Source: Bursaphelenchus xylophilus (Eukaryota; Nematoda; Chromadorea; Rhabditida; Aphelenchoididae). From it: a stretch of 64,000 nucleotides of DNA. The notes below the pieces were generated by a model that did not search any database, had not been told where the DNA came from, and worked only from the letters and a program-made list of their open reading frames with translations. The stretch is taken from NCBI GenBank assembly GCA_904066235.2, contig CAJFCV020000001.1:12519291-12583290 (forward strand), in the 5' to 3' direction. Positions 12,546 to 24,356 of the stretch are shown here, piece after piece. Position numbers and translations under genes: made by a program. Within the stretch, counting starts at the first letter, position 1. Each line of letters begins with the position of its first letter.

Positions 12546-13180
12546 ATTGCAAAGGTTCTCACAGCGAAAAAAAATCATAAAACCTGTCATCCAAATTGCA
12601 CATAACAACAATTTTTAACCTAATTTTTTTTATGGGAACTCTAGGGAGTACTACAAGTAGTATACAACTGTTTTTTATACCGCTGGTACATTCTAAATGG
12701 GTGTCATCGTGACGCATTTTCTGAACATGGTTCGAGCTAGGCTAAAAATAGTGCAAATTTCAAGGCCGAATATCAAAAAAACTGTCCCATCAAGCGGGAC
12801 GAGACCGGTGTAGATACTCGAAGAACAGTTTAAGGATTTTTTTGACGTGGAGCGTATACCTCCTTCCAGTGCTCTCTGACTCGGTATCGTCGATACAAAC
12901 TTTTATTTAGACGTTGTATTCTACGCCTTCGAAGACTGTCAAAATACTACGATTATGGGTATATTTTGGTTCTATTAGCTTAAGCAGCTCTCAAGCTTTC
13001 TATTGGTATCAATATCTTGTGATTTACTATTAATCTTTATGTCAAAATATTGCAAACCATTTGGACAAAAACGGATTTGCACAGGGCAGAATGCCAAAAA
13101 AAATTCTAGGCTTTTTCATTGGGCGCCCGTTTTTCTTTTATTTTTTCTTGACGTGCGGCGCAGGTCCTTCAAAGAAATTG
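12545..13180. other. Non-coding, nothing recognised
   Basis: No supported exon. One GTCATCGTGACGCATTTTCT motif lies near 12703. Confidence 0.4.
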
Positions 13181-13560
13181 TGCACAGTGCAAGGAAAGTC
13201 GCGACAAAAGGCCGTTCCGTCTTTAGCACTGTGCAAATGAGAATTTTGTTTCTTCGCACAGTGCAATAAAAATTTGATTTGATCGCACGGTGCAGTCCTT
13301 CAAAAAGAATTGTGCGCAGTGCAAGGAGAGCCGCGACAAAGTTCCTTCCGTCTTTTTGCACTGTGCGAAGGAAATTTTCGTTTCTTTGCACAGTGCAATA
13401 AGAATTCGATCTGCTCGCACGGTGTAGGTCCTTCAAAAAAATTGCTCACAGTGCAAGGAGAGCCGCGACAAAAGGCCGTCCTGTATTTTGCACTGTGCAA
13501 AGGAAATTTTCTTTTCTTTGCACAGTGCAATAAGAATTCGATTTGACCGCACGGTGCCGT
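13180..13560. repeat. Tandem higher-order palindrome array, 132-bp unit
   Basis: Three units keyed by AAGGARAGYCGCGACAAA at 13191, 13323 and 13455, exactly 132 bp apart. Each unit carries about four palindromes at fixed positions, so here the palindromes are embedded in a regular minisatellite. Confidence 0.85.
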
Positions 13561-14134
13561 CCAAAAAAATTATGCAACTTGGCAAAATAAAAAAAATATT
13601 TTCCCTCTGTAAAAAGAAAAAATATGTAAAAAAAGTTGTGAAAAATTGTAGAGACACGGAAATTCTTGCGAAGAAGGTAAAACTCCAGAAAAAACATTCT
13701 CCGGCGCAAAATTACTCGGATATTATGCATGGCCGGGCCAATTTCAATGGCCATCTTTGTAACTTTTGGACAGAGTGGGTGTTACCGTAGAAATAGCTGT
13801 TTCGGACAAACAATCTTCCATTTTTTGGGTGAGTACATTGCGGAAAACATCGGCAAGTTTTCAACCAAAAATTTGCTCTCATGGATAAGATAAAATTACC
13901 GCAAAGACCTTGAGGACATGTAAACAGAGCCGAGACGACATCCAAACTTACATCCACTTTTTGGGTTATTTGCGAAGAAATCGAGAATACAAATTTCCGA
14001 AGAATTGGATTTGCAAGTTCCCGGAATGACGTTACTAACTTACTGGAGAAACCAGTAATTGACTGGAAATGTAAAAACAGATTTTTTTCTTAACGACATT
14101 TCACAATTTTTATTTTTTATTTTTTTTTTTTTGA

Positions 14135-14310
14135 ATTCTGCACGGTGCAAGAAACCAAAAATTTATTGCACTGTGCAATGAAAAATGAGATTTTGCACGG
14201 TGCAAGAAACGGCGATTACTCCGTGTGAAAATCATAAATCGCGCTACCCAAAAGGGAAATGCACGGTGCAATAATGTTTCGAAGGATCCCGCACTGTGCA
14301 AAAACTCGGG
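14135..14310. repeat. Sparse palindrome group
   Basis: About five GCACNGTGC copies, mostly with a central G, in 175 bp. Two more lie near 14592 and 14633 beyond the adjacent foldback. Confidence 0.8.
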
Positions 14311-14317
14311 TTGAGCC

Positions 14318-14565
14318 TGAACTCTCCACCTTTTTCAACTCTCCCCCAAAAAAGGCGGAACCCTCCCCCTTTTTTGATTTTCATCACAAAATCTGAACTC
14401 TCCCCTTGTTTGAACACTCCCCCATTTTGAAAAATGAAAAAAACGAGGTGTGACATGTTATTCTTTTCAATTTGGAAAAAATTTCATCGTATAACATGTC
14501 ACACCCTATTCTTTCCAATTTTTTTTCTGAAGGGGGAGAGTTCAGAAAAGGGGGAGAGTTCTGCC
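14318..14565. mobile_element. Small foldback element (MITE-like)
   Basis: Inverted arms rich in TGAACTCTCC and GGAGAGTTCA face each other around an inner inverted pair (GTGTGACATGTTA and TAACATGTCACAC). This is a roughly 250-bp hairpin with no ORF. No clear target duplication is visible, so the family is unknown. Confidence 0.55.
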
Positions 14566-14879
14566 GCAACGGAAAACTCGAAACTCCATTTTGCACAGTG
14601 CAAAAAAAAATAAAAAAATTGGTTTTTCGGACTGCACTGTGCACAAAATCAGGGCAAAATAAAGTCAAAAAAGGCTCAAAAATCCCGCTCAAAATGCAAA
14701 ACTTGGTCTTCAAGGATGACGAAGATGAATCCCATTTAAAATTTGTAATCTTTTTCGCACCGAGAGCATCCGAAAAACGGATTTGCCAAAGGTGGCCGAG
14801 GTTTGGGCCGATAAATAATTCAAAGCGGCAAAAAATATGTGTGAATGCGGGATTGGGAGGTGGAGAAATGACATGAGTT

Positions 14880-15560
14880 TATGACATAGGTAGTTCTTGA
14901 TGCAAGAAAAGTTTTTTGGAATCTTGAAAAAAATTGTTTTGAGTAATGTCTGGGAGTTTTCTTTCAAATTTTTTGCAAATATTGATAATAATAGTGACTA
15001 ATTGAGCGTTCCACAGCTCTAATGGGATTTTTTTTGGGAAAAATGTGTTTTTTTGTCATCCAAAAATTTAAAAAAAAGTAAATTTTTTTATTTTTTTGAA
15101 AAAAATTTTTCAAAAAAAAATATTTTAACTTTATTTTCATACCTTTTACCATTTTCTAAATGGTCTAAAAATAATTTTAACCCCAAAATACAACTATGAA
15201 ACAATATTTTTATCACCTTTTACGTCTGTTTTTGACATTTTTTTCATCGAAACTCTACTACAATATCAATTTATCTTTTTCAAAGCAAAATTCAACCCTT
15301 CCATCTCACTTCAAACACTTTCAAATACAATTTCCAAACAATTTGCAACCCAAACATCGACGAGAATACATTAAACGTAACGGATTTTGTTGGAAATCCG
15401 TGAAAACTCCCACTTTTTATCGCTTCCACGACAAGAAGACGGAAAAAACAATGAGATTATGAGAATTCGAGGGACAAATTCCCCTAGGGGATTAGAGTTT
15501 CCATCTACGGGAATGGTTTTTGGTTCAAAATGTTCGAATTTTGCCTAAAGTAAGGTCGAA
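14880..15560. other. AT-rich non-coding DNA
   Basis: Low-complexity A/T stretches. An open frame at 15196-15462 has no acceptor, domain or codon bias and was not accepted. Confidence 0.4.
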
Positions 15561-16230
15561 ATTAATGATTTTGTAAAAAATTTTTGGATTTTTTGGAAAA
15601 ATAAGGAAAAATATACTTTTTACAGACAAATTGCCTAAGGCTATTACTTTTTTCAGCCTGAAATCATCATGTTTTAACTTAAAATCATCAAATGTTGGCT
15701 AAAATAAGGTCAAAAATAAAAAATTTCAAAAAAAATTATGACAATACAGCACTGTAATGGAAAAATTGCTTCAGGCAATGAAACTTTCCAGCCTCAAATC
15801 ATAATTTTTCTCTCAAAAATGTTTGAAGTTTGTCTAAAATCAAGCCAAAAATAAAAAATTTCAAAAAAATGATGACAATACAGCACTTTAATAGAAAAAT
15901 TGCCTCAGGCAATAAAAATTTACAGCCTCAAATCATCATTTTTCTATCAAAAATGTCAAAATTTTGTCAAAAATAAGGTCAAAAATAAAAAATTTCAAAA
16001 AAAATGATGACAATACAGCACTTTAATAGAAAAATTGCCTCAGGCAATAAAACTTTCCAGCCTCAAATCATCATTTTTCTATCCAAAATGTGTAAAATTT
16101 TGGCTAAAATAAGGTCAAAAATATGAAATATCAAAAAATGATGACAATACAGCCCTCTAATAGAAAAATTGCCTCAGGCAATAACAATTTACAGTCTCAA
16201 ATCATAATTTTTCTTTCAAAAATGTACGAA
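15560..16230. repeat. Minisatellite, about 134-bp unit, five copies
   Basis: Units are keyed by TTGCCTCAGGCAA-like dyads at about 15637, 15773, 15906, 16041 and 16175 (spacing 133-136). Each unit also has AATGATGACAATACAGCACT and a poly-A-rich run. The middle three copies are close in sequence; the outer ones are diverged. Confidence 0.9.
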
Positions 16231-17040
16231 CTTTGGCTAAAATAAAGTCAAAAATTACAATTTTTGGCCCAAAACAAAAAATCTCGTCTCAACCCGAGTT
16301 CTCAAATTTCCCTCGCCGTAACACAAGGTATTTACTGCTCGCGAAACTAACCGCAAGCCAAAAAAAAAGCATACGGTTTGAACGGATATACGCCCCGAGG
16401 GCATGCCCGCGCCGAAACCGCGATTATCAGGGCCGAGGACAAACAGAGACCGTTCCATTGTCTCGCCCCCAAAACGTTCTTCAACAGGCGCTGGAAACAC
16501 GGCTTCAACTGATATTACCTTTTTCGGGGGTCAAAGAGATGTTCTCTATGTCAATAAAAGACAAAATTTCCGAACGAATCGAATGTTGAACTCAAGAACG
16601 AAAATAAATATGAGACGGGGAATGTTGGGGGGCTACAAAATGTGTCGGGACGTCAAGAATTACATATAAGATGTTTTGGTGTCAACAAAAGAGAATGGAA
16701 AATATTTATATACATATATTATTATATAGATATTCATACGTATATAATAATATTTATTTTTGTATTAGGTCACGAGACGTACGGCAGATGGAACTTCTAC
16801 CTCCAACAGAAAAGCCTTTAGAAGGTAAATTCGAGGGCCAAAAAAACTGTTGGATGCTTGGCTATAGGCTCGGCGGAGACTTGGCGAACCCTGATAATAC
16901 GAGAATTTTTTCTAATCTTACCTATTGCCAGCCTTCGTTTCCTTGCAATTTTGTTAGTCTTGAGTTATTGTAGCACAGAAAGGACCAAAAATTGCTCCAA
17001 AAAACAAAGACCGGTAAGTTTTATCTGCATATTCTTGCAG
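16230..17040. other. GC-richer open segment, unassigned
   Basis: Around 16300-16520 several frames on both strands are open. On the minus strand an acceptor (GTTTCCAG near 16495) opens a hydrophobic stretch (GLCLSSALIIAVSARA). No frame is supported by a matching exon, so no gene is called. Confidence 0.25.
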
Positions 17041-17043
17041 TAA

Positions 17044-17198
17044 TATCAATCTGTCGGGAAAATAATGGCAAAAAAAGAGTTTCTTCCCGTCGAAAAAAGG
17101 ATACAGCCGCGCGCCAAGTTTCCAGCTTCGGCAGCGGTCGCAAAGCGATGATGAGCGATTGTCCGAGGATCCGCCGTTAATTTCCCGACAGACTGGTA
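17044..17198. mobile_element. MITE, TCAGTCTGTCGGG family, copy 1
   Basis: Terminal inverted repeats of the type TA-TCAGTCTGTCGGGAAAATAA, here TATCAATCTGTCGGG on the left and CCCGACAGACTGGTA on the right, bounded by TA. No ORF. The TA target suggests the Tc1/mariner group; this is inference. Confidence 0.8.
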
Positions 17199-17819
17199 CT
17201 GTAAAATGCCTCAAAATATGTGAAAAATGATATTAGGACCTGATCAATCTCTAACAATAAGCCTGCCCCTCGCAGTCATCTAAAGTATTGTTGACAAAAA
17301 CAGTCGGAGCGCCTACTGAAACAAGGTCATGCATGTTCGGAGACGCGGTCACGACATGTTGCATCTATGTACAAAAATGCGAAAGACCATAATGCTTTAT
17401 ACTTAAAAAGTCAAAATTCTTTATAATGAATGCATTGTGCCAAAGGAGGCAGTCAATGCAACACTTTGGGTAGTCGTTTGGACAGTTCGATCTCCAGTTT
17501 ATGGACATAAAGTTAACATTTACGGCCCAAAACCAAACTCAATGTTCATCGATCAAAAGCCAGACAACAATAAAAAATTTATGATCACAATTTATTAATT
17601 TTTCCAACGTCTTGTACTAGCATCGGTAAAAAATAAACTTTTCAGTTCCAATAATTTTGAAATTTATCGGCACCGCCACTGTCTATCATATTTAAAAACA
17701 AGCTCATTCTATCAGAAATATGGTCTACAGCTGTATTCAGTGTATTCCACCATTCCTGCTCTCATTTTGAATGCGTCTGGAACAACCCTGAAAAAGTGCG
17801 CAGTCTTCATGTAGCGGCC

Positions 17820-18565
17820 CGCGGCGCACAGTGCATTTTTTCTTTTTTCGCACGTGCAGACTTTTTTGAATTATTTCGCACAGTGCAAGTGTTTGCCGCT
17901 GTCGCAAAATTTGTGGCGACGCGTATGAAGAATTCTTGCACAATTTTTCGGTTGCACCATGCAAAAAAAAATCCAAGTATTTTTTCGATTGCACCGTGCA
18001 AAAAAACCCCAAATCATTTTTCGACTGCATCGTGCAAAAAAATGCTAAAGCATTTTTTAATTTCACCGTGCAAAATCACAAATAATTTGTCGACTGCACA
18101 GTGCAAAAAAAGCCTAAATTTTTCGACTGCTCCGTGCAAAAAATGCCAACTGATTTGTCGACTGCACTGTGCAAAAAAAACCTAAATTTTTCGACTGCAC
18201 GGTGCAAAATCTCAAATGATTTTTCGATTGCACTGTGCAAAAAAAAATTGTAATGATTTTTCAATTGCACCGTGCAAAAAAACTCAAATGCTTTTTGGAC
18301 TGCACCGTGCAAAATTCCAATTGATTTCATCGATTGCACCGTGCAAAATCTCAAATGATTTTTCGATTGCATGCAAAAAAATGCCAAATTTTTCGACTGC
18401 ACCGTGCAAAAAAATGCAAATGATTTTTCGATTTCACCGTGCAAAATCTCAAATGATTTTTGGATTGCACCGTGCAAAATCTCAAATGATTTTTCGATTG
18501 CATGCAAAAAAAGTCCAAGTATTTTTTCGATTGCACCGTGCAAAATGTCACGTCGCACGGTGCGA
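17820..18565. repeat. Regular GCACNGTGC palindrome array, about 35-40 bp spacing
   Basis: Around 18-20 palindromes, mostly central C (TGCACCGTGCA), each preceded by TTTTTCGAYT and followed by AAAA plus a variable segment. Several copies have lost half a palindrome (GATTGCATGCAAAA). The regular spacing recalls a CRISPR layout superficially, but the spacers are low-complexity and related to one another. Confidence 0.9.
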
Positions 18566-19020
18566 GCGGGCTCGTGCCAAAAAGTTTGCGCGCTTTCGAA
18601 AAGCCGTCGTAAGTACCAAGTGAAAATTTTTAATCAGATTAGTCTCTGTGCGAAGAGCACGTAGAAAACCGGTGAAACTCGTAAAACTAAATTTAGTATG
18701 ATATACTGAGCGCAGTAAATATGACCGTTATTTTGAGCTCCAGTTTTATTTTCGTCGTGATGATGTAAGATTCACCAAATTTCAGTGAGAAAAATGCATT
18801 TTTTCTCTTTGATTTGACAGTTTCCCGACACCAACTTGTCATTTATCTTTCGTATTTAGACTTTGAGCACTCCTCAGTTTTTACACATATTTGTTATTAA
18901 TTTTGTTAATACCACCCCTGTTGGTAATTAGATATTATATTTACCGGCGGGGATGTCATTATGTCCTTCGGGTGGGCAATCGTGAAGATAGTCGAGATTG
19001 CGTTATACTATAGTATAATA

Positions 19021-19058
19021 TCCCCAATTATGTATTTATTATATACATAATTGGGGAA
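19021..19058. repeat. Short perfect hairpin
   Basis: CCCCAATTATGTAT and ATACATAATTGGGG form a 14-bp perfect stem around a short AT loop. No U-run follows in a gene context, so its role is unknown. Confidence 0.6.
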
Positions 19059-19174
19059 TGCAACTCAAGCCCGACCCAGACATTGCCTGTAGAAGTCGAC
19101 GTAGATGTAATATTTGAAGACCGTTTTTTTATTATACTCTGTTTTTAGTCAGTATTTATGTTTTCCCCAAACTC

Positions 19175-19613
19175 ACAGGGGAAGTACTCCAAGTGCGACG
19201 CTCAGATTTTTTTAAAATTTTGCACACACGTCGGGTATGGACTAAGTATCAATTCCTGAAAGTTTTAGCGCACGCTTTGCGGGCGCCGCCGAGATATCGA
19301 ACCATTTTTGCCGCCGGGAGAGCACGCTAAACACGGAGAACGGTCGGAGAGAAAAACGCTTTTTGGCAATAACTTTGGCAGTTTCGTGCGGGAAATTTTG
19401 ATTTTTTGTAGAAACATTATCCCTTGCGGTAGAAATAGGCACGAAACTTTTCATGCCGAAATTCGGCAAAAAGCCCTTAATTTCTGCCGACTTTCGATCA
19501 AAAAACCTCGGTTGTTTCTGCAAAGCGCGAGCTAGGATTCTCGCATATATCTTAGAAAAAATTATTCTCAATTTGTGCCAAGTTTCATCAAAATCTGAGC
19601 CGTACTTCCCCTG
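19175..19613. mobile_element. MITE with CAGGGGAAGTAC ends, full copy
   Basis: The left end CAGGGGAAGTACTCCAAGTG continues to GCTCAGATTTT; the right end is AAAATCTGAGCCGTACTTCCCCTG. The left TIR carries an extra CCAAGTGCGAC block. The open frame inside is also open in copy 2 in the other orientation but resembles no transposase. Confidence 0.75.
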
Positions 19614-19834
19614 TTAGATGTGTAAACACAAGTTTTTGCGAAAGTTTAGAGCTCCGAGAAAGTGCCAATTGTTTTTATGCGCATACTTTAGTAATGAGAG
19701 GTAGACAGAATGGCGCTGTTACGTTCCGAGCTTACAGGTTGAAGTGCTGAAAGTGTGAGCTCGGATTTTTATGATATTAGTCGCGCCATAAAGCCCCGAC
19801 ATTTTTGCACGGTGCATTTTTTGACCAGTATCTG

Positions 19835-20250
19835 ACAGGGGAAGTACCCCAAGTGCGACGCTCAGATTTTGATGAAACTTGGCACAAATTTAGAACAATG
19901 TTTTCTAAGATATATGCTAGAATCCTAACTCGCGCTTTGCAGAAACAACCGAGATTTTTAGATCAAAAGTCGGCGAAAATTTGGGACTTTATGCCGAATT
20001 TCGGTACGAAAAGTTTCATGCCTATTTCAACCGTAAAGAATAATGTTTCTACAAAAAATCAAATTTTTCCGCACAAAACTGCCAAAGTTATGGCGAAAAA
20101 GCGCTTTTCTCTCTGACCGCTCTCCACGTGCTCTCTCGGCGGCAAAAATCGTTCGATATCACGGCGCGAGCTAAAATTTTGAGGAATTGATAAGTGGGCT
20201 ATGCCCAAAGTGTGCGCAAAATTTCAATGGTAGTCTGAGCGTCGCATCTC
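19835..20250. mobile_element. Second CAGGGGAAGTAC element, inverted
   Basis: The same element as at 19175-19613 but in the opposite orientation: its left part matches the reverse complement of that copy's right part. It fades out near GTCTGAGCGTCGC (about 20250) without the terminal CCCCTG, so it is truncated or diverged. Confidence 0.7.
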
Positions 20251-20727
20251 GCGTACATGTACGTATACTTACTGTTAGTAAAAATTTTCCGAGAGATATT
20301 TCTGGCCGCTTGAAAGTAGACAGCAGCATAAGAAAATCGATTTATACCGTATTTTACCTCCTTCTTCAGAAAATTGAGGTCATTACTAGCTCGGCGGTAC
20401 ATTGAGACCATTTCCTTGCAGGGTACGTATTTATGCACTTACAGTACATATTACCCCAAGAATGTGTTTAGTCAGCCGGTTTTATGGTATTCTTTTCTTT
20501 CTGGAGCAATTTTGATTAAACATCTACCAATTATTTGCAAAGGCCAAATACGAACCCTTATTAGCCCATTATTACTTCTTGGGAAATATGGGCATTTGCA
20601 TATTCAATTACATAAAGATCGTAGATTGTTTTCGCCCATTTTCTTACTCGGGTCTATTACTTTTTATTTCTTGTTGACACACTCACACCATACTATGGGT
20701 AAAGAGCTGTTGCAGGCAATATTCGAA

Positions 20728-23410
20728 ATGAACCTGGAATGTGTCCACTCCATTCAAATTTGCTATGAAATTTCTATTGCTTTGATTGCTGTGATCTTGA
20801 ATCTACTGGTGTTGATGATTGCGACAAGGAAATGGAAGGATGAGCTTCACTCATTTTCCACTTTGGTCATTTGCACTACTTGCTCGGACATCTTTTTCAC
20901 GTTCACTAATTTGTTTACTATGCAGGTGAGAAAAAGCAATGGGGATAAGTTCAACTTGACCCTGCATGGGAAGCTTTTGATGTGAGGCATCTGCGGGGGA
21001 TGTCCTCGAAATGTGATGCTTATATCAGTCTATCGGGAAAAGTAACGTCGGGTCGTCGTGGCAAGATGTCTTGCCTTGTCGAAAAAAGGAAGTTTCCAGC
21101 CACGGCATGCCGTTGCAAAGCGATGATCGGCGATTCCAGGGCATGACTAACCGCCGACATTTCTCCACCATTTTCAACCGAAAAACCCTGGTTTTCGGGG
21201 TAAAAGAGCCCTTTTCAAAAGGTTGTAGCGACCTCAGTTTGCACTTAAGAATCTTGTTATTTCGTAGGCAAAAAATAATGTCGCTTAAAAATACATATTC
21301 CAAAAACCAAGTGAATGCGCCGCCTCCGCCGAAAGTTATAGCCTCCTACTTTCCTTCACGTTTCTTGAAAGACCCTGTACTTATGTTCCCGACAGATTGA
21401 TGACTTGGCATGAACGGACAAAGGAAATCTTCCAAATGCGACGCTCAGATTTTAAAAAATTTTACATTCATTTCGGGAATAGACCACATATCATCTCTTG
21501 ACAACTTTAGCTTGCACTTTGCAGGCACAGCCGAAATATTCAACGAACTTTGCCGCCGAGAGAGCACGCGAAACACAGAGAGCGGTCAGAGATAAACGGC
21601 AACTTTTTGCCGTAACTTTGCCAGCTGCGTTCGGAAAAAAGCATTTTTTGGGAGCGTCGCACTTGGGACACTGTAAATATCAGTCTGCCGGGAAAATAAT
21701 CAGGAATTTCGATGCAACGATCGCATTGCTGAAGTGGAAAGCAATTTGGTTTTTGCCGCGACAAAATTAATTTTCTTGATGGCGGTGCAATCTTTGATGC
21801 GACAGAGTGCTCATTATTTTCCCGACAGACCAATAAGTACTTTATTTTTCTGCTTTTTGTGTTGCCCAGCTGGCAGGGGATATCAAATATTGCTTTTTCG
21901 CAACAATTTTTGTTTCTTTGCAGACAATTCAAATGCACGACAGCGGCCTCTTCTTCTTCAACAACAACCCTCTTCTCATCCACATCTCCTCCAACACCGC
22001 CATGATTCTCTCCGCCCTCTGGTTGATGGGGATTTACATTGCCATTACGAACATCGGCTTCCAAGCCTACCATCGTTACAATGTTGTGTGCAAATCGAAC
22101 GTGGTCTCGGAACGGGCGGTATTTCAAAGTTTTTTGCTGATTTGCGTGGTCTGCGGAGTCTTCTGCAGCACCGTTCTGCTGACTTGGGAGCATGGTCGAT
22201 TCCCGGGAAGTGAATATGAAAAGGAATTGAACAGGAGTGCTGGTATATTGAGTCGGACGAACATTGAGTTCTCAGTGGCAGATCCGGTAAGAAAATAATT
22301 TTTTAGAGTACAGTGGTGTTCTGCTCGCGCTATAAAGCAAGTTCCGAGAATTTTAGCGCGGATAAAGTGATTTGAGCTGCCAAAAAATGAACGTCGCTAA
22401 TTTTAAGGCAAAAAAAAAGCAAATCGCGGCGACCGATTTCTTGACCAATTTTGAAGAGAGAATTTTTTATCGGTTTGTCGGGAAAATAATGTGGATTTGT
22501 CGCAGTAAAATTTCTCACCATCAAATCTCCAGCTGCGGCTAGGAATTGCAAAGCGATAATGAATTCCAGATTGTGACAAATCCACATTATTTTCCCGACA
22601 TACTGATAGAAAGAGATTCGTTGAAGTTCATCCAAAAAATGGGTATATAAAACTAAAAAAAACCATTTACAAAAATGCGTCTTTTAGCCTGAAGAAGTCG
22701 TAAATTTGAGTTGCCAAGAAAACCATTTCATTTTCAGCGAATCGCCGTCGGGGCATTTCATCTGCTCGGCTCGCAGATGGTGATCATGATCACCTACAGT
22801 TGTGTGATCTACAGCTGCTTTCAAATCTACAAAATATTGAAGAATGAGGCGTCTTCAATGTCGGCACTGACTCGAAAAGCCAATAAGAAGTTGAATCAGG
22901 TCATGATCATCCAGGTAAATGAGAAAACTCAGTATAACGAATTTCTTATTCATTGTATATTCGTTATAACGCAGCTTGGCCATAACGAACAACCCAAAGC
23001 TTTAAAAATCAATTTTTTGTCCGAAATAAACCTCTGTGCAACAAAACCCTCGTATAACAAATATTTTTTGGTCATAGAAATTCGTTGTACAGAGGCTTCA
23101 CTGTATTTTGTAAATAAGTCACCAAAATTTCATCAAAATCAACACTAATTTCCGATTTTAGGCGCTCTTCCCCTTCATCCTCATTGGATTTCCATTTGTC
23201 TTTGTCGTGTTGGGCACCATTTTCCAGCTGCAAACTGTATTTATCGCGGAATTAATGGCATTGTCGATTACCTTGTTGCCCATTGCTAATGCTCTAACAT
23301 TACTGACAGTCATCCCAAATTATCGACGAAGATTCATGAGGATGGTCCGGGGAAACCACTACAAAGTCAATGGCAGCGTGTCAAGGCCTACTGCAACCTC
23401 CAAGATTTGA
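20728..23410 (+). CDS. 7TM chemoreceptor (Str-superfamily-like GPCR)
   Basis: Exons 20728-20925, 21924-22286, 22738-22914 and 23162-23410, all joined in phase 0, give 328 aa, typical for nematode chemoreceptors. Seven hydrophobic spans are visible: IALIAVILNLLVLMIA, TLVICTTCSDIFFTFT, MILSALWLMGIYIAIT, FLLICVVCGVFCSTVL, LLGSQMVIMITYSCVI, FPFILIGFPFVFVVLG and ALSITLLPIANALTLL. A charged loop (SMSALTRKANKKLNQVM) precedes TM6, and TM7 ends in IPNYRRRF, as in the Str superfamily (srd/str/srh). I cannot fix the subfamily. It presumably senses an external cue at ciliated sensory endings (family knowledge). The ATG at 20728 follows a TTGCAG acceptor at 20714; an in-frame ATG at 20695 is the alternative. 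Intron 1 holds three transposon relics. Confidence 0.85.
21023..21403. mobile_element. MITE, TCAGTCTGTCGGG family, long diverged copy 2
   Basis: Left TATCAGTCTATCGGGAAAAG, right TTCCCGACAGATTGA. At about 380 bp it is longer than its relatives (about 140-160 bp), so it has an insertion or is an earlier form. It lies in intron 1 of the chemoreceptor. Confidence 0.65.
21418..21672. mobile_element. Third CAGGGGAAGTAC-family relic
   Basis: It carries AAATGCGACGCTCAGATTTT at the left and GAGCGTCGCACTTGGGACA at the right, and shares inner sequence (GCCGAGAGAGCACGCGAAACA) with the 19.2 kb copy. It is internally shortened and has lost the outermost ends. Confidence 0.65.
21678..21835. mobile_element. 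MITE, TCAGTCTGTCGGG family, copy 3
   Basis: TATCAGTCTGCCGGGAAAAT on the left and TTATTTTCCCGACAGACC on the right, within chemoreceptor intron 1 and directly after the previous relic. Confidence 0.8.
22468..22608. mobile_element. MITE, TCAGTCTGTCGGG family, copy 4
   Basis: TATCGGTTTGTCGGGAAAAT to ATTATTTTCCCGACATACTG, about 140 bp, in chemoreceptor intron 2. The inner part is also inverted (GTGGATTTGTC and GACAAATCCAC). Confidence 0.8.
22927..23116. mobile_element. Possible pogo/Tigger-like MITE
   Basis: The right end reads GAAATTCGTTGTACAGAGGC then TTCACTGTA; the left end is CTCAGTATAACGAATTTC. The reverse of the right end (CAGTGAAGCCTCTGTACAAC) resembles pogo-type termini from memory. It fills most of chemoreceptor intron 3. 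A related piece lies at 30315-30355. Confidence 0.45.
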
Positions 23411-24240
23411 AAAATTTTAATAAATTTTCATTTTTGAAGGAAATTGGGATTTTTCCAACTTTTTCCCCTAAAAAATCGGCAGCTTCCCGCAAGAAAACCT
23501 CCAAAAATTCAAAAATAAATTTTGGCGGGAATTCAAATTTTCATTTTTTCGTCAACAAAGTTTCCATTTTTCCGCACGGTGCAGCGCCAAAACCATGTCG
23601 CAGGCGCTTTTGTCGCCGCGACAAGCCTTTTCTTCCGTGGCGAACTCCTTCTTCCCTTCAAAAAAAAAAGCAAAATTCATCGCGACGACACCAGCGACAA
23701 CCCATTTGTCGCGCAATGTTGACCTTGCGACATTGGCGACAAGTCAACTTCCGGGTCTTGTCGCTTATTCTGAGCGACAAACATGAAGATTTGTCGCGGG
23801 GTTGTGGCGATTTGAGGGGATCGCGCGCGCGACAAAGCTTTTTCGAAAGGGAAGGGTGCGAAAAAGGGGGAAAAGCCAGCTTTGCGGCTGTCGGCAAGAT
23901 CAAAGGGGCTGTTGGGTTCTTTTGGAAAGCGCAGAGAAAGAGGGAAGGTGCACAGCGCCAAGTGGGAAAAGCAATGAAAAAAGCTGATTGCACTGTGCAA
24001 TGAGGAAAAATTAACTTTGGGGTGCGCACCGTGCAATTTACGATTTTTGAAGAAAACGGAAAAAATCACAAGATCCTTGGTAAATTTGAGGAACTTTTTT
24101 GAAAAAATGCGTCATGATGACGACTTTTTTCATAAAGAAAAAATTTTGCCAAAAATGTTGGTCTCAAACATTATAAATTCGCCAAAACTAAAAATTTTAT
24201 CAAAAAAATTTTTTAATTTCTAAAAAAAACTTGCTAAGCC
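23411..24240. other. Intergenic, GTCGC/GCGAC-rich
   Basis: Between the chemoreceptor stop and the AP-2 gene. The segment 23580-23840 holds many TTGTCGC/GCGACAA words in both orientations. A few palindromes lie at 23990-24035 and a GTCATGATGACGACTTTT motif near 24110. Long frames in 23407-24003 look like by-products of this composition. Confidence 0.4.
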
Positions 24241-24356
24241 AACAACACACATAATTTCACCGTCTAATAGCACTTCATTTTCTTCATTTTCCTCGAATTT
24301 TAATAAAGCCTCCATTTCCTCGTCCAACTCATATCGAGTGTCAACAGTAATTCATC

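Noticed and set aside
17820..18565. CRISPR-like array of short palindromic repeats
   Set aside because: Eukaryotic context, no cas genes, and the spacers are low-complexity and related to each other.
21540..22193. Minus-strand frame of 217 aa opposite the chemoreceptor
   Set aside because: Antisense shadow of exon 2 plus MITE sequence; the plus strand has the domain and phase-consistent exons.
23407..24003. Plus-strand 198-aa frame directly after the chemoreceptor stop
   Set aside because: Composition-driven (GTCGC/GCGAC and A-rich), no domain, no plausible start context, ends in a palindrome.
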